Assembly: GCF_900115365.1 (NCBI RefSeq)
Contig: NZ_FOWD01000018.1
Span: 1-64,000, forward strand
Origin: Anaerocolumna aminovalerica
Lineage (GTDB): Bacteria; Bacillota; Clostridia; Lachnospirales; Lachnospiraceae
Direction of reading: 5' to 3'
DNA: 64,000 bases
Below the pieces are notes generated by a model that had not been told where the DNA came from, did no database searches, and was given only the letters and a program-made list of their open reading frames with translations. The position numbers and the translations under genes were made by a program. Position 1 is the first letter of the stretch. Every line of letters begins with the position of its first letter. This document shows positions 8,922-17,368 of the stretch, in pieces.

Positions 8922-10046
8922 TCATCCCCTTTCGAATTTTCTCTTATGCATTCTATAAAGAACAGCAGCTAGTATAGCTCCTGATAGTAAGCCTCCAATA
9001 TGGGCAGCATTATCTATGCCCTGACTAGTCAATCCTCCATAAAGACTTAACAGGACAAACACCACCATCTGCCTTGAACTGATATCTTTGATTCTTCCCT
9101 TATTTATTAGAACAATAAAGGCCATTGCACCAACTACTCCAAAGATAGCCCCGGAAGCACCTGCTGATACTACATAATTATTTTTTACCATATTATACCC
9201 CAAGGAAGCCATCCCTGCAAGAAGTCCAGAGATAAAATAAATACAAAGATATTTTGCTTTTCCCACAATTTTCTCTAACTTATCTCCGATAAAGAATAAA
9301 ACAAGCATATTATTGACTAAATGATCTATTCCAAAATGCAGGAACATATAAGTAAAGAATCGATAATATTCATGAGAGAATTCCATAGCAGGCCAGTACA
9401 ATGCACCTTTATCCAACATATAATACAAATCATGGGTGGAGCCCCTTATTTCCATTATAAAAAACACCAATCCATTAATTAAAATAAGCAGATTTGTAAC
9501 TGTAAATATAGAACCGTTACCTTTAGTTCTTCTTTCATAGGTTCTTTCCTGATTATACTGGTATTGAGTATATTCTTCTCCGCGACCACTGTGGCCTCTT
9601 CTCACATCATGATAGTAATTTTCCTTATCACCGGAAGCTTCATTATCTGGGGTAGTTCCATATAAAATATTATCAATCTCTTTTTGCAGCCCTAAAAACT
9701 CATCCCTGTGATTTTCATAGATAATCAACCTCTTATTTCGATTATCCAAGTACCAAACGTTGCTGTCCATTCCGGACATTTCTCGGACCTTCTCCATATT
9801 ATCGGTATAGATTATGGTTAGAAAATGCACTATTTTATCTGGCTTATTAAAATTATTATAAATCTGACTTTGGATATAACGGAATTGCTCCTGCGTAAAT
9901 TCTTGCCCTGTCGAAGCTTCATATACCGTTAAAAGATATATTTCCTGCTCCATATCCTTAAAATAAACACAGATATTCTCTACATTTACCTTAATCTTTC
10001 TAAACCCTTTTTCCATCATACAAGAATTCAACTTATCTAAAATCAT
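8922..10046 (-). CDS. Rhomboid-family intramembrane serine protease
   Basis: 374 residues. A soluble N-terminal part of about 175 residues (acidic and basic, ending in an Arg/Tyr/Gly-rich linker) precedes six or so membrane helices. The rhomboid active site is complete: GASGAIFG with Ser298 and HIGG with His349, plus the HLVNNM oxyanion-region helix. It would cut transmembrane proteins within the membrane. The N-terminal domain is longer than in the simplest rhomboids and is not recognised. Shares an operon with the downstream flavodoxin-SCP2 gene. Confidence 0.9.
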   Translation of the reverse strand: MILDKLNSCMMEKGFRKIKVNVENICVYFKDMEQEIYLLTVYEASTGQEFTQEQFRYIQSQIYNNFNKPDKIVHFLTIIYTDNMEKVREMSGMDSNVWYLDNRNKRLIIYENHRDEFLGLQKEIDNILYGTTPDNEASGDKENYYHDVRRGHSGRGEEYTQYQYNQERTYERRTKGNGSIFTVTNLLILINGLVFFIMEIRGSTHDLYYMLDKGALYWPAMEFSHEYYRFFTYMFLHFGIDHLVNNMLVLFFIGDKLEKIVGKAKYLCIYFISGLLAGMASLGYNMVKNNYVVSAGASGAIFGVVGAMAFIVLINKGRIKDISSRQMVVFVLLSLYGGLTSQGIDNAAHIGGLLSGAILAAVLYRMHKRKFERG

Positions 10047-10115
10047 ATTTTATATTCCTTTATATTCTGTGTTTTCACATATATGTGATCTGCTTCTTTT
10101 TACGAATGTAAAGCT

Positions 10116-11615
10116 CTATTTCATATAAGATGCTTGGCCAAAAGATCGTTTAACTGCTTCTTTCCAACCGGCTATCAATTCTTGCCGCTCTTTCTCCTCC
10201 ATATTGGAGGTAAATGTTCTGGATAGTGCCCAATTCTCTTTTATTTCTTTTTTATCTTTCCAGAATCCGGTTGCCAATCCTGCTAAATAGGATGCCCCTA
10301 AAGCAGTGGTCTCTATACAATCTGGCCGCATAACAGTTGTATCTAAAATATCAGCCTGAAATTGCATTAAAAAATTATTGGCACAAGCTCCCCCATCTAC
10401 CTTCAGATGTTTAATGGTTAAAGATGCATCCTGTTCCATGGCTTTTATAACGTCATAAACCTCATAAGCAATGGATTCCAAAACAGCACGAACAATGTGG
10501 TTCTTATTGACACCTCTTGTTATACCAATTATAGTACCTCTTGCATATTGATCCCAATAGGGCGCCCCAAGGCCGGAGAAAGCAGGAACTACATATACTC
10601 CATTACTATTCTTTACTTCCATTGCACATTCCTCTGACTCTGCTGCGGTTTTTATAACTTGTAATTCATCTCTTAACCACTGTATGGCTGCACCTGCAAC
10701 AAATACACTTCCTTCCAAAGCATATTGTACTTTATCATTGTCACTGGCTGCAATGGTAGTTAATAAACCATGTTGGGACTGAATAGCTTCTTCTCCTGTG
10801 TTCATCAGCAGGAAGCAGCCAGTTCCATATGTATTTTTGCATTCACCCGGTTCAAAGCAGCCTTGTCCAAATAATGCTGCCTGTTGGTCTCCTGCTACTC
10901 CTGCAATAGGAATCTCATTGCTAAATATTCCAGGTGCTGTTAATCCATATACATAACTGGAAGGTTTCACTTCCGGTAACATTGACCTTGGAATATCTAA
11001 TCTGGCAAGAATTTCTTCATCCCACTCAAGGGTATGAATATTATATAACATGGTTCTTGAGGCATTGGTGTAATCAGTTGCATGTACTTTACCTCTTGTC
11101 AGATTCCAGATCAACCAGGTGTCAACTGTACCAAATAGCAGATTTCCTGCCTCCGCTTCTGCCTTGGCTCCTTCTACATGTTCTAATATCCATTTTATCT
11201 TGGTTCCCGAAAAATATGCATCCGGGATTAAACCGGTTTTACTTTGAATTACTTTATCAAAGCCAGAGTCTTTCAGCTCCATAATCATATCAGATGTTCT
11301 TCTGCATTGCCAAACAATGGCATTATAAACAGGTTGTCCGGTATGTTTATTCCACACAACGGTAGTTTCTCTTTGATTGGTAATTCCGATACCTGCAATT
11401 TCTTCCCCGCAAGCTCCTATTTTACTAATTGCCTCTGCTGCAACACCTATTTGGGTAGACCATATCTCCATAGGATTATGTTCTACCCAACCGGACTTAG
11501 GATAAATTTGTGCGAACTCTTTCTGAGCCATGCTGCATATCCGGCCCCTCTTATCAAATAATATACACCGGGAACTGGTAGTTCCCTGATCCAATGCCAT
11601 TACATACTTTTTCAT
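10116..11615 (-). CDS. glpK: Glycerol kinase
   Basis: 499 residues, the normal length for GlpK. The N-terminus carries [10 protein letters not shown], followed by [14 protein letters not shown], the FGGY-family signature region and [17 protein letters not shown]. It phosphorylates glycerol to glycerol 3-phosphate in the cytoplasm. MKKYVM is taken as the start because AGAGG is 6 nt upstream of it; the ATG two codons earlier touches the ribosome binding site. No glpF or glpD lies nearby in the window. Confidence 0.96.
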   Translation of the reverse strand: MKKYVMALDQGTTSSRCILFDKRGRICSMAQKEFAQIYPKSGWVEHNPMEIWSTQIGVAAEAISKIGACGEEIAGIGITNQRETTVVWNKHTGQPVYNAIVWQCRRTSDMIMELKDSGFDKVIQSKTGLIPDAYFSGTKIKWILEHVEGAKAEAEAGNLLFGTVDTWLIWNLTRGKVHATDYTNASRTMLYNIHTLEWDEEILARLDIPRSMLPEVKPSSYVYGLTAPGIFSNEIPIAGVAGDQQAALFGQGCFEPGECKNTYGTGCFLLMNTGEEAIQSQHGLLTTIAASDNDKVQYALEGSVFVAGAAIQWLRDELQVIKTAAESEECAMEVKNSNGVYVVPAFSGLGAPYWDQYARGTIIGITRGVNKNHIVRAVLESIAYEVYDVIKAMEQDASLTIKHLKVDGGACANNFLMQFQADILDTTVMRPDCIETTALGASYLAGLATGFWKDKKEIKENWALSRTFTSNMEEKERQELIAGWKEAVKRSFGQASYMK

Positions 11616-11706
11616 ATACATCCTCTTTCTGCATACCCCATATATGCCTTAATAAGCTGAATTGTAATCTGAAAATCTAATCTTTCCACGTAATTCTTTT
11701 GAAATC

Positions 11707-11735
11707 ATTATACTATTTGTTTTTTATTATTACAA
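11707..11735 (-). promoter_or_regulatory. Sigma-A-type promoter of glpK
   Basis: On the minus strand TTGTAA (11730-11735) and TATAAT (11707-11712) are separated by 17 nt, leaving a leader of about 85 nt before glpK. No GlpP-type antiterminator hairpin was recognised in the leader. Confidence 0.6.
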
Positions 11736-11739
11736 GTTG

Positions 11740-12050
11740 GCAATGTGCTGCTTTTAATTAAGTTTTCAATTAACCTAGCTTATATTTTAACCTTCAAAAT
11801 AATTCACTTTTTCCTACTAATTAGATAAACTGTTAAATTCAACATTTTTATATATTAATTCTTACATGCCGAAAAAAAATTAGCTTATTTATGTTAATAT
11901 ATCCTTGTCGGAACTTCACATAAGTAATACTACGGCGGTATATTTGAAAGTTTATAAACTCCAGTATACCATAAGAATATCAAGGAAATTGATGTCATAA
12001 AACCTTAGTATTAAATTTGTGAAATCAATAAAAATGTATCTCCTATAATA
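11740..12050. other. Gene-free AT-rich spacer between glpK promoter and agr terminator
   Basis: About 310 bp with no supported ORF. A weak hairpin GGTATA...TATACC lies near 11935-11970. Nothing else was recognised. Confidence 0.4.
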
Positions 12051-12052
12051 CT

Positions 12053-12091
12053 AAAAAAAGGCATTCAGGTTAACCTGGATGCCTTTTTTTA
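12053..12091. terminator. Bidirectional terminator after agrB
   Basis: AAAAAAAGGCATTCAGG and CCTGGATGCCTTTTTTT make a strong stem with a TTAA loop and T-tracts on both strands. It lies about 100 nt downstream of agrB on the minus strand and closes the agr locus. Confidence 0.85.
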
Positions 12092-12192
12092 ACATGGAAT
12101 CTAATTAAAAAATCAACAGATTTACTTTACTGTTTTTTGTATGTAACAGTGGAACTTTTCCCTAGATAGTTAAGTTTGACTTACATCGGGAT

Positions 12193-12759
12193 TTAACTTT
12201 TTGCTGCTAAGCAATTTTTGATTTTACCTGCTATAAGCATTAAACTTAGAGCTAAAAGTGATATAGATACAGACAATGCAACAAATTTAAAACCAATACT
12301 AAGTAATATTACTATTAAGATTACTTCAACTAGTAATACATATAAGGATCTTTTTCTGTAAACAGTCCTCTCCGTTTTATCCAAAGGCTTGTTACGGTCT
12401 TCAACCGGTGATAAACTGAATACAATAATACAGCTAATTATTGTAATGATAATAATATATAGGTTTGTTTCGGGTATATATTTATTGGCATATATTACGG
12501 CTATTGTTAAGAACATCGAAAATATATAGCATCTTAACTGAGTTTTAGTATGATAACCTCCTGCATATACACGTAATGGCGAATATGCAATCATAAAAAT
12601 TACAGCCTGCCATACATTTTTAAAAATATACCCCAATAAAATTGTGGTCAAGAGATTTATAATTATAAAAAGACCCTGGCGTAAGCCATATTTATATAAT
12701 TCTTTATCTTCTTCCTTAATATTATCATTAACACTAATAACTTTATCAAAAATATCCAT
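12193..12759 (-). CDS. agrB: AgrB-type peptide-processing membrane protease
   Basis: 188 residues with four to six hydrophobic segments. The AgrB signature is clear: RVYAGGYHTKTQLRC, giving the catalytic pair His70 and Cys77. AgrB cuts the C-terminal tail from AgrD and joins the new carboxyl to a cysteine to form a thiolactone, and helps move the product out. It begins 2 nt after the stop of the agrD ORF (TAG-TA-ATG), so translation is probably coupled. AgrB is the last gene before a strong terminator. Confidence 0.95.
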   Translation of the reverse strand: MDIFDKVISVNDNIKEEDKELYKYGLRQGLFIIINLLTTILLGYIFKNVWQAVIFMIAYSPLRVYAGGYHTKTQLRCYIFSMFLTIAVIYANKYIPETNLYIIIITIISCIIVFSLSPVEDRNKPLDKTERTVYRKRSLYVLLVEVILIVILLSIGFKFVALSVSISLLALSLMLIAGKIKNCLAAKS

Positions 12760-12761
12760 TA

Positions 12762-12905
12762 CTAGAATTTACGGAGTTTTTCCGCTCCTTTTGGTAATTC
12801 TGGCTGATGTGCGAATAACATACAAGATGCATTCACATTTAATACCGTTACCAATAAAGCTAGGTTTGCTACAACGCCACAAGTTTTGAAAATTAGTTTT
12901 TTCAT
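12762..12905 (-). CDS. agrD: AgrD cyclic lactone autoinducer peptide precursor
   Basis: A 47-residue ORF: amphipathic/hydrophobic leader beginning MKKLIFKTCGVVANLALL, core ASCMLFA, and charged recognition tail HQPELPKGAEKLRKF. The tail matches the conserved xQPxxP pattern of clostridial AgrD. By alignment with C. perfringens AgrD (ring CLWFT before HQPEEP), the ring here should be Cys28 to Ala32, CMLFA, with a short N-terminal exotail. A GGGG-containing site precedes the ATG and agrB follows at once. The ORF is too short for most gene callers. The exact mature peptide is inferred. Confidence 0.92.
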   Translation of the reverse strand: MKKLIFKTCGVVANLALLVTVLNVNASCMLFAHQPELPKGAEKLRKF

Positions 12906-12957
12906 TATGTAAATCCCCTTTCTTAATTAAAAAAAATTAATAAGTTATATGTAGTTT

Positions 12958-12963
12958 ATTTTA
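12958..12963 (-). promoter_or_regulatory. Predicted -10 of the agrDB promoter
   Basis: TAAAAT on the minus strand, exactly 28 nt downstream of the proximal TGTAGAAA repeat. The protease promoter has the same 28-nt distance. There is no good -35, as expected for an activator-dependent promoter. Confidence 0.45.
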
Positions 12964-12991
12964 TCATAAAAATAAGTTCTATAGGACAGAT

Positions 12992-13045
12992 TGTAGAAAT
13001 TAATATATGTTTTTGTAGAAATTAATATATATGTTTATGTAGAGA
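12992..13045 (-). promoter_or_regulatory. Predicted LytTR (AgrA-type) binding repeats upstream of agrDB
   Basis: Read on the plus strand, TGTAGAAA occurs at 12992 and 13014 (period 22) and a third copy TGTAGAGA at 13038 (period 24). Each is followed by an AT-rich TTAAT stretch. LytTR regulators bind such direct repeats two helical turns apart. The same paired repeat lies upstream of the secreted protease (17187-17216) and of the ABC exporter (35456-35485). Binding is inferred from repeat geometry and context. Confidence 0.7.
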
Positions 13046-13083
13046 TTAAATTTTTTCAATCTGTTAGTTAAAATCACATAGAC

Positions 13084-14361
13084 TTAATTAATATACAAGA
13101 ATATATCTACTGTAAAATTATTATTTGTGTGATTTATTTCCATAGTTCCATTATATTTTTTTATTGCCTTTTCTATATTTTTCAAACCAATACCATGATT
13201 TTCTTTGTCTTTATGTGTAGAAATAATTTGATCATCCTCATAAAAAACAGCTCCGTCAAATGTATTATTTACATGAATATATAAGGTGTTTTTCCTATAA
13301 TTTAAGCGCACTTTTATCTTTTTATCATTACTCAATTTAGAAACTGCTTCAAAAGCGTTATCCAGAAGATTTCCAATAATTATTGCTATATCAAAAGACT
13401 CAATATTTATTTTTTGTGGAATCTTAGCTTCTACAATAACTTCTATACCTTTAGATTTCGCATTCTGTAATTTATAATTTAAGATACTATCAAAATCAAA
13501 ATTCCCCGATCTTGCCAGCTCCTGTTCACCATAAGAGGAGTTAAGGATATTCTGTATGTAATTTATAGCTTTTTCTGTATTATTTTTATATATATAACTT
13601 TCTATTATAGATAAATGATTTTTTATATCATGACGTACAGATTTCATATTTTTATATGAATTGTCCATTATTTCAAATTGTTTATGATAATAATTATTTT
13701 GCTGCTTTAATAAGGCCTTTTCGATTTTATCTTCATATACGCTATTTAAAACGTCATATAAATAGAACGCTACGATGTTAATAATAAGTAAAATAGATAC
13801 GCTTATAACTATTCTGTAGTTAGATAAGTTATTGCTTTCTAAAATTAAAAAGGTAACATATAAAGTACCAAAAGGAATTATAAATAAAGAAAGCCAATAG
13901 CTATTAGGTACATCTATACCCTTTTTTATATTTTTATAATTCTGAATGATTAATACTATAATATAAGAAAATAATTTTATACTCATTATACCTGCTATAG
14001 ATGAATACTGGGAATCCACACTAAATACAGATAAATCTATATAACCTGTTAATACTACCATAACCAATTCAACAGTCATTAAAATAACATACATGTATAT
14101 GGTGGAAATAACTCTTCTTTTAAAATTTGCTTTATAATTAAAAGTCAGTAAGAAAAATGCTATTATATTGGTTGTAAAGGTAATTATCGGTATATGAATT
14201 ACAAGATGTACGTAACTACTTACTAAAAAATATACCATGTAAAAGATAATTTCGAACATCCTTTTTTCTTTTGTTCTCTCGAAGAAAATACACATAAACT
14301 TAAAAACTGTATAGGTACCTAAAGCATTTGAGATTAAAAATACATAGTCATAACTATTCAT
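13084..14361 (-). CDS. AgrC-like sensor histidine kinase (GHKL type)
   Basis: About 425 residues. Roughly the first 205 residues contain six to seven membrane helices, as in AgrC receptors. A coiled linker leads to SVRHDIKNHLSIIE with phospho-acceptor His244, then GHKL ATP-binding motifs NLLDNAFEA and GIGLKNIEKAIKKYNG. It should sense the thiolactone peptide outside and phosphorylate the adjacent response regulator. The start is either this ATG or a TTG two codons earlier; both overlap the end of the regulator gene (stop at 14354), so the two are translationally coupled. Confidence 0.88.
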   Translation of the reverse strand: MNSYDYVFLISNALGTYTVFKFMCIFFERTKEKRMFEIIFYMVYFLVSSYVHLVIHIPIITFTTNIIAFFLLTFNYKANFKRRVISTIYMYVILMTVELVMVVLTGYIDLSVFSVDSQYSSIAGIMSIKLFSYIIVLIIQNYKNIKKGIDVPNSYWLSLFIIPFGTLYVTFLILESNNLSNYRIVISVSILLIINIVAFYLYDVLNSVYEDKIEKALLKQQNNYYHKQFEIMDNSYKNMKSVRHDIKNHLSIIESYIYKNNTEKAINYIQNILNSSYGEQELARSGNFDFDSILNYKLQNAKSKGIEVIVEAKIPQKINIESFDIAIIIGNLLDNAFEAVSKLSNDKKIKVRLNYRKNTLYIHVNNTFDGAVFYEDDQIISTHKDKENHGIGLKNIEKAIKKYNGTMEINHTNNNFTVDIFLYIN

Positions 14362-15076
14362 AATCAAAAGTTTCCCTTTCCAATTCTAATAATTTATCTC
14401 TAACTTTCTTTCTGTTATTTTGACTAATTGGCAATACAATGCTATTTAAAAGAGTTAACTGATGATATTCTATTTTAAAAACATAATTATAATTTACTAA
14501 ATAAGACTTGTGTATATTTATAAAATAAGGTAACTTCTCAGATATTTCTTCTAAAAATCCATAAAAGGTATCAACTTCATTTACAGTTATTATATTTACT
14601 TTACGATTTTTGCTTTCAAAATAAATAATATCTTTGATTGGTACCTTATAACTTGTCTGGCCTTTTTTATAAAGAAAAAGTTTTTTATTACCATTTATTA
14701 TTTTTAGTGCATATTTTAAAGGTGCGGCAATCTTATCATAAGTCAAAGGTTTAATTATAAAATCCAATGGCCTTATTTTAAATAGTTGCATAGCATAATT
14801 TTCTTTTCCAGATATATAAATAATCTGTGTTATTTCATTTAGCATTTGTTCGCGTATTATTTTTCCGACTTCAATTCCATTTAATAACTTTAATTCTATA
14901 TCTAAGAATATAATATCAAAGAAAACACCTTCATTTAAACGCTGACACAATTCTTCTCCTGATAAAAATGATTCAACATCCATTTCTTCCATAATCGTTG
15001 TCTCATAAACGTGCAGTAAATCTTCTAACTGGTCGCAAATAAAACCATCGTTATCACAAATTGCTATTCTTATCAC
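14354..15076 (-). CDS. AgrA-like LytTR response regulator
   Basis: 240 residues: receiver domain (acidic pair near residues 8-10, phospho-acceptor Asp59 in IIFLDIELKLLNG, lysine in FIIKPL) followed by a LytTR DNA-binding domain (about 135-235, IIYFESKNRKVNI and FINIHKSYLVNYNYV). The start is a GTG placed 5 nt after GGGGTGA; an earlier GTG touches that site. It is the likely activator acting at the TGTAGAAA repeats in this window. It has its own vegetative-looking promoter, separate from agrDB. Confidence 0.88.
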   Translation of the reverse strand: MIRIAICDNDGFICDQLEDLLHVYETTIMEEMDVESFLSGEELCQRLNEGVFFDIIFLDIELKLLNGIEVGKIIREQMLNEITQIIYISGKENYAMQLFKIRPLDFIIKPLTYDKIAAPLKYALKIINGNKKLFLYKKGQTSYKVPIKDIIYFESKNRKVNIITVNEVDTFYGFLEEISEKLPYFINIHKSYLVNYNYVFKIEYHQLTLLNSIVLPISQNNRKKVRDKLLELERETFDYE

Positions 15077-15130
15077 AAAAATCACCCCATCATCATTTTG
15101 TCATTCGTTGTTCGAATCTAACTACTATTT

Positions 15131-15158
15131 ATTATAGCATAGTCATTTCCTTAAGCAA
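15131..15158 (-). promoter_or_regulatory. Promoter of the response regulator-kinase pair
   Basis: Minus strand TTGCTT (15153-15158) and TATAAT (15131-15136), spacing 16 nt, with a TG one base before the -10. No TGTAGAAA repeat is present, so the sensing pair looks constitutively expressed while agrDB is inducible. Confidence 0.55.
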
Positions 15159-15295
15159 AGGAGTAAAATACCATTAAATGGTTTCATACCTGACTGTAAT
15201 GGTTGGTCTCCGTGTAATATTGCTATTTTTGTTTGGTTTGTTAATACTAATGTTTTATCAAAGTCACCTTTCTCTTCATTCTACAAGACTAATGC

Positions 15296-15323
15296 GTAAA
15301 AGGGAGCGCTGGCTCCCTTTTAC
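15296..15323. terminator. Terminator after the protease operon
   Basis: GTAAAAGGGAGC and GCTCCCTTTTAC form a perfect 12-bp stem with a GCTG loop. It lies about 57 nt downstream of the 148-residue membrane protein gene on the minus strand. Confidence 0.8.
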
Positions 15324-15379
15324 TACAATAATATTTAATATAAATAAAATTCTTTAATATAACTAAACACTTAAAATAA

Positions 15380-15826
15380 TTACTTAAATTGTTCCCGGAT
15401 GAGGTCATTAAACTTATCATCACTTGCTTCAAAAACTTTATCATCCACAAAAATCTGATTAGATAATATAGCAATACTTCTATAGCTACCATCTGAATAA
15501 TTAAATCGATAAAATGAATGACCAACCTTTACACGTGTTGGATCCGTTTCTCTCTCTTTTACTTCAGTTAATCTTAGTTCGGATAGAGCTTGACATATTA
15601 CTTGTAATTTATCTTTATCTTTGATACTTAATCTTCTGGGTGTATCCTCTATCTCCACAAGGTTTTTAAAATATTCATTTGTAAACACATTATTCGCCTC
15701 TCCGGTAACATGAATTATATTATCCTTTTTATTTATATGATAATACAATACACCGCTTGCTAATAGCAATAAAAGAACAAATAAAATAATTGTTCCTATT
15801 TTTTTATCTATATATTTTCTAGTCAT
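15380..15826 (-). CDS. Small membrane-anchored protein of unknown function in the agr-linked protease operon
   Basis: 148 residues. An N-terminal basic stretch and one hydrophobic helix (about 11-29) are followed by an extracytoplasmic domain of about 115 residues. The C-terminal part (residue spacing F-x-Y-SDGSYRS-I, then VFEASDDKF) resembles small bacterial domains seen near peptidases and ABC exporters; I do not recognise a firm family. It lies 58 nt downstream of the secreted cysteine protease and upstream of a terminator, so it is probably co-expressed and might be an inhibitor, chaperone or substrate. That role is a guess from position only. Confidence 0.7.
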   Translation of the reverse strand: MTRKYIDKKIGTIILFVLLLLLASGVLYYHINKKDNIIHVTGEANNVFTNEYFKNLVEIEDTPRRLSIKDKDKLQVICQALSELRLTEVKERETDPTRVKVGHSFYRFNYSDGSYRSIAILSNQIFVDDKVFEASDDKFNDLIREQFK

Positions 15827-15884
15827 AAATATAACCTTCTATCCTATTTTTACTAACTTGGTAGCAAAAAATAAACACTATAAA

Positions 15885-17039
15885 TTAGTATATTGTAGCT
15901 TCCCAAGTAAGAAGATCTCCATTTACAGTATATTTAGGCCAACTATATTCAAAAGACCTATAATAGCCATTTGGATCATAAAATAGTACATTTTCTGTTG
16001 CAAAATTATAAAAATATCCGATACAAACAAGTGAATGTCCACCTTTCAAATCGCTCTTTAAGAGTTGCATAATAAAAGGCTTATCAGAATTAATTCTACT
16101 TTTTGCAGTACTATATGATATTTTACTACCACTCAAAGAATAGTAAATAGCATGATTTGCTAAAGCTTTTTGAATGTCTATTGCATTACCCCCATCATTA
16201 TATCCTATTCCCATTTCATCACAAATATTTTCAGCTGTATAATACATTGCTGGAGGAAGAGATCCGTTTCTATAATTAATAACTGTAGCGGCTGTGGCTG
16301 CCCAACAATTATTATATCTCTGAATTACAGCTGCATTAGATATGTCAAGTGTAAAAGAGGTATAAGGATCAGCTGCTACCGTATTTAATATATAAGATTC
16401 ACCAATAAATGGCTGTAACGATATTAAAGTATTTTCGTTATCATCTAATTCAATTAAATTACAAGAAAATTCACTTTCAATAAAATCAATTTTTTGATTA
16501 AAATCAAGGTTTTCGTTACTATTATCCTTTATTTCTACTTTACCATTTTCCTTGCTGTAATCTACTAGTAAATTTTTTTCGTCCTGATTTTCAATAAACA
16601 ATTTACTGTCATAAATGTTTAATAAATATTTAGAGTTGCTTTGTTTTATTTTAGCTAATTGGTCATAAACTCTTACATCATTCGAAATTGAAATTCCTGA
16701 ACTATCAGTTCGGCTAGCCATTAAAACACACTTACTATTTAAATATATTGGGTAATAAAATACCCTTTCTTTTATATCTAAATTATAACAGATAATATCG
16801 TTACCAACTATAAACTGAGAATCGGAATCTGCACTAACTATATCTTTAAATAGTGGAAGTTGACTATTAATATCATTAATATAGTTATCAATACTTCCAT
16901 TATTCCTATTGTCGGAATATATACTTAAACTTTGTAGAGATAAATCATTATTCTCCTCGGCAAATGCTGTAGCTGATAAACCAAATGCGAATATTATTGA
17001 CAAAAACAAACAAAATATTTTTCTTAATCTTCTACTCAT
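15885..17039 (-). CDS. Secreted papain-like (C39-type) cysteine protease
   Basis: 384 residues. The first 28 residues are a Sec signal peptide ending ATAFA. A long pro-region of about 200 residues precedes a catalytic domain with NNCWAATAATVINY (Cys245), KGGHSLVCIGYFY (His335) and FYDPNGYYRSF (Asp355/Asn357 region), the order Cys-His-Asn/Asp of papain-like C39/C70 peptidases. The layout of signal, propeptide and C-terminal domain is that of a secreted zymogen like staphopain. Start MSRRLRK is set by AAGGAGGT just upstream. Its promoter carries the same paired TGTAGAAA repeat as agrDB, so quorum-controlled secretion is likely. Substrate unknown. Confidence 0.8.
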   Translation of the reverse strand: MSRRLRKIFCLFLSIIFAFGLSATAFAEENNDLSLQSLSIYSDNRNNGSIDNYINDINSQLPLFKDIVSADSDSQFIVGNDIICYNLDIKERVFYYPIYLNSKCVLMASRTDSSGISISNDVRVYDQLAKIKQSNSKYLLNIYDSKLFIENQDEKNLLVDYSKENGKVEIKDNSNENLDFNQKIDFIESEFSCNLIELDDNENTLISLQPFIGESYILNTVAADPYTSFTLDISNAAVIQRYNNCWAATAATVINYRNGSLPPAMYYTAENICDEMGIGYNDGGNAIDIQKALANHAIYYSLSGSKISYSTAKSRINSDKPFIMQLLKSDLKGGHSLVCIGYFYNFATENVLFYDPNGYYRSFEYSWPKYTVNGDLLTWEATIY

Positions 17040-17152
17040 AAAAATATACCTCCTTGAAATTATTAATTGATAAACCACAAGCTTTTATATGTATCCTAAT
17101 TATTAATTCAAGGGTATTACCTCCTTTCATATATATTTATTATTACAATTGT

Positions 17153-17216
17153 ATAGTAACATAAATTCACTTTATGTGCGGAGGGTTGTAGAAAAATATA
17201 TATGTTATTGTAGAAA
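17153..17216 (-). promoter_or_regulatory. Predicted LytTR (AgrA-type) activated promoter of the secreted protease
   Basis: TGTAGAAA at 17187-17194 and 17209-17216 (period 22, plus-strand reading). On the minus strand a TACTAT hexamer (17153-17158) lies 28 nt downstream of the proximal repeat. The spacer between repeats (AATATATATGTTAT) closely matches those at agrDB and at the exporter. No strong -35 is seen. Confidence 0.68.
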
Positions 17217-17368
17217 TTTAAATTAATTATCTATAAGTATTAATATATTGATGCTGTAATAAATCTTCTAATAGGCCACAAAAGGGGTATAACAAATCAA
17301 TTTTTTATATATCAATACGCCTCTCCATTTTTAGTGTATTAGTAAAGTGGTAGAGATTCCTAAAACTC

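Noticed and set aside
15105-15115. GTTCGAATC as a tRNA T-loop
   Set aside because: No acceptor stem, anticodon arm or CCA end around it.
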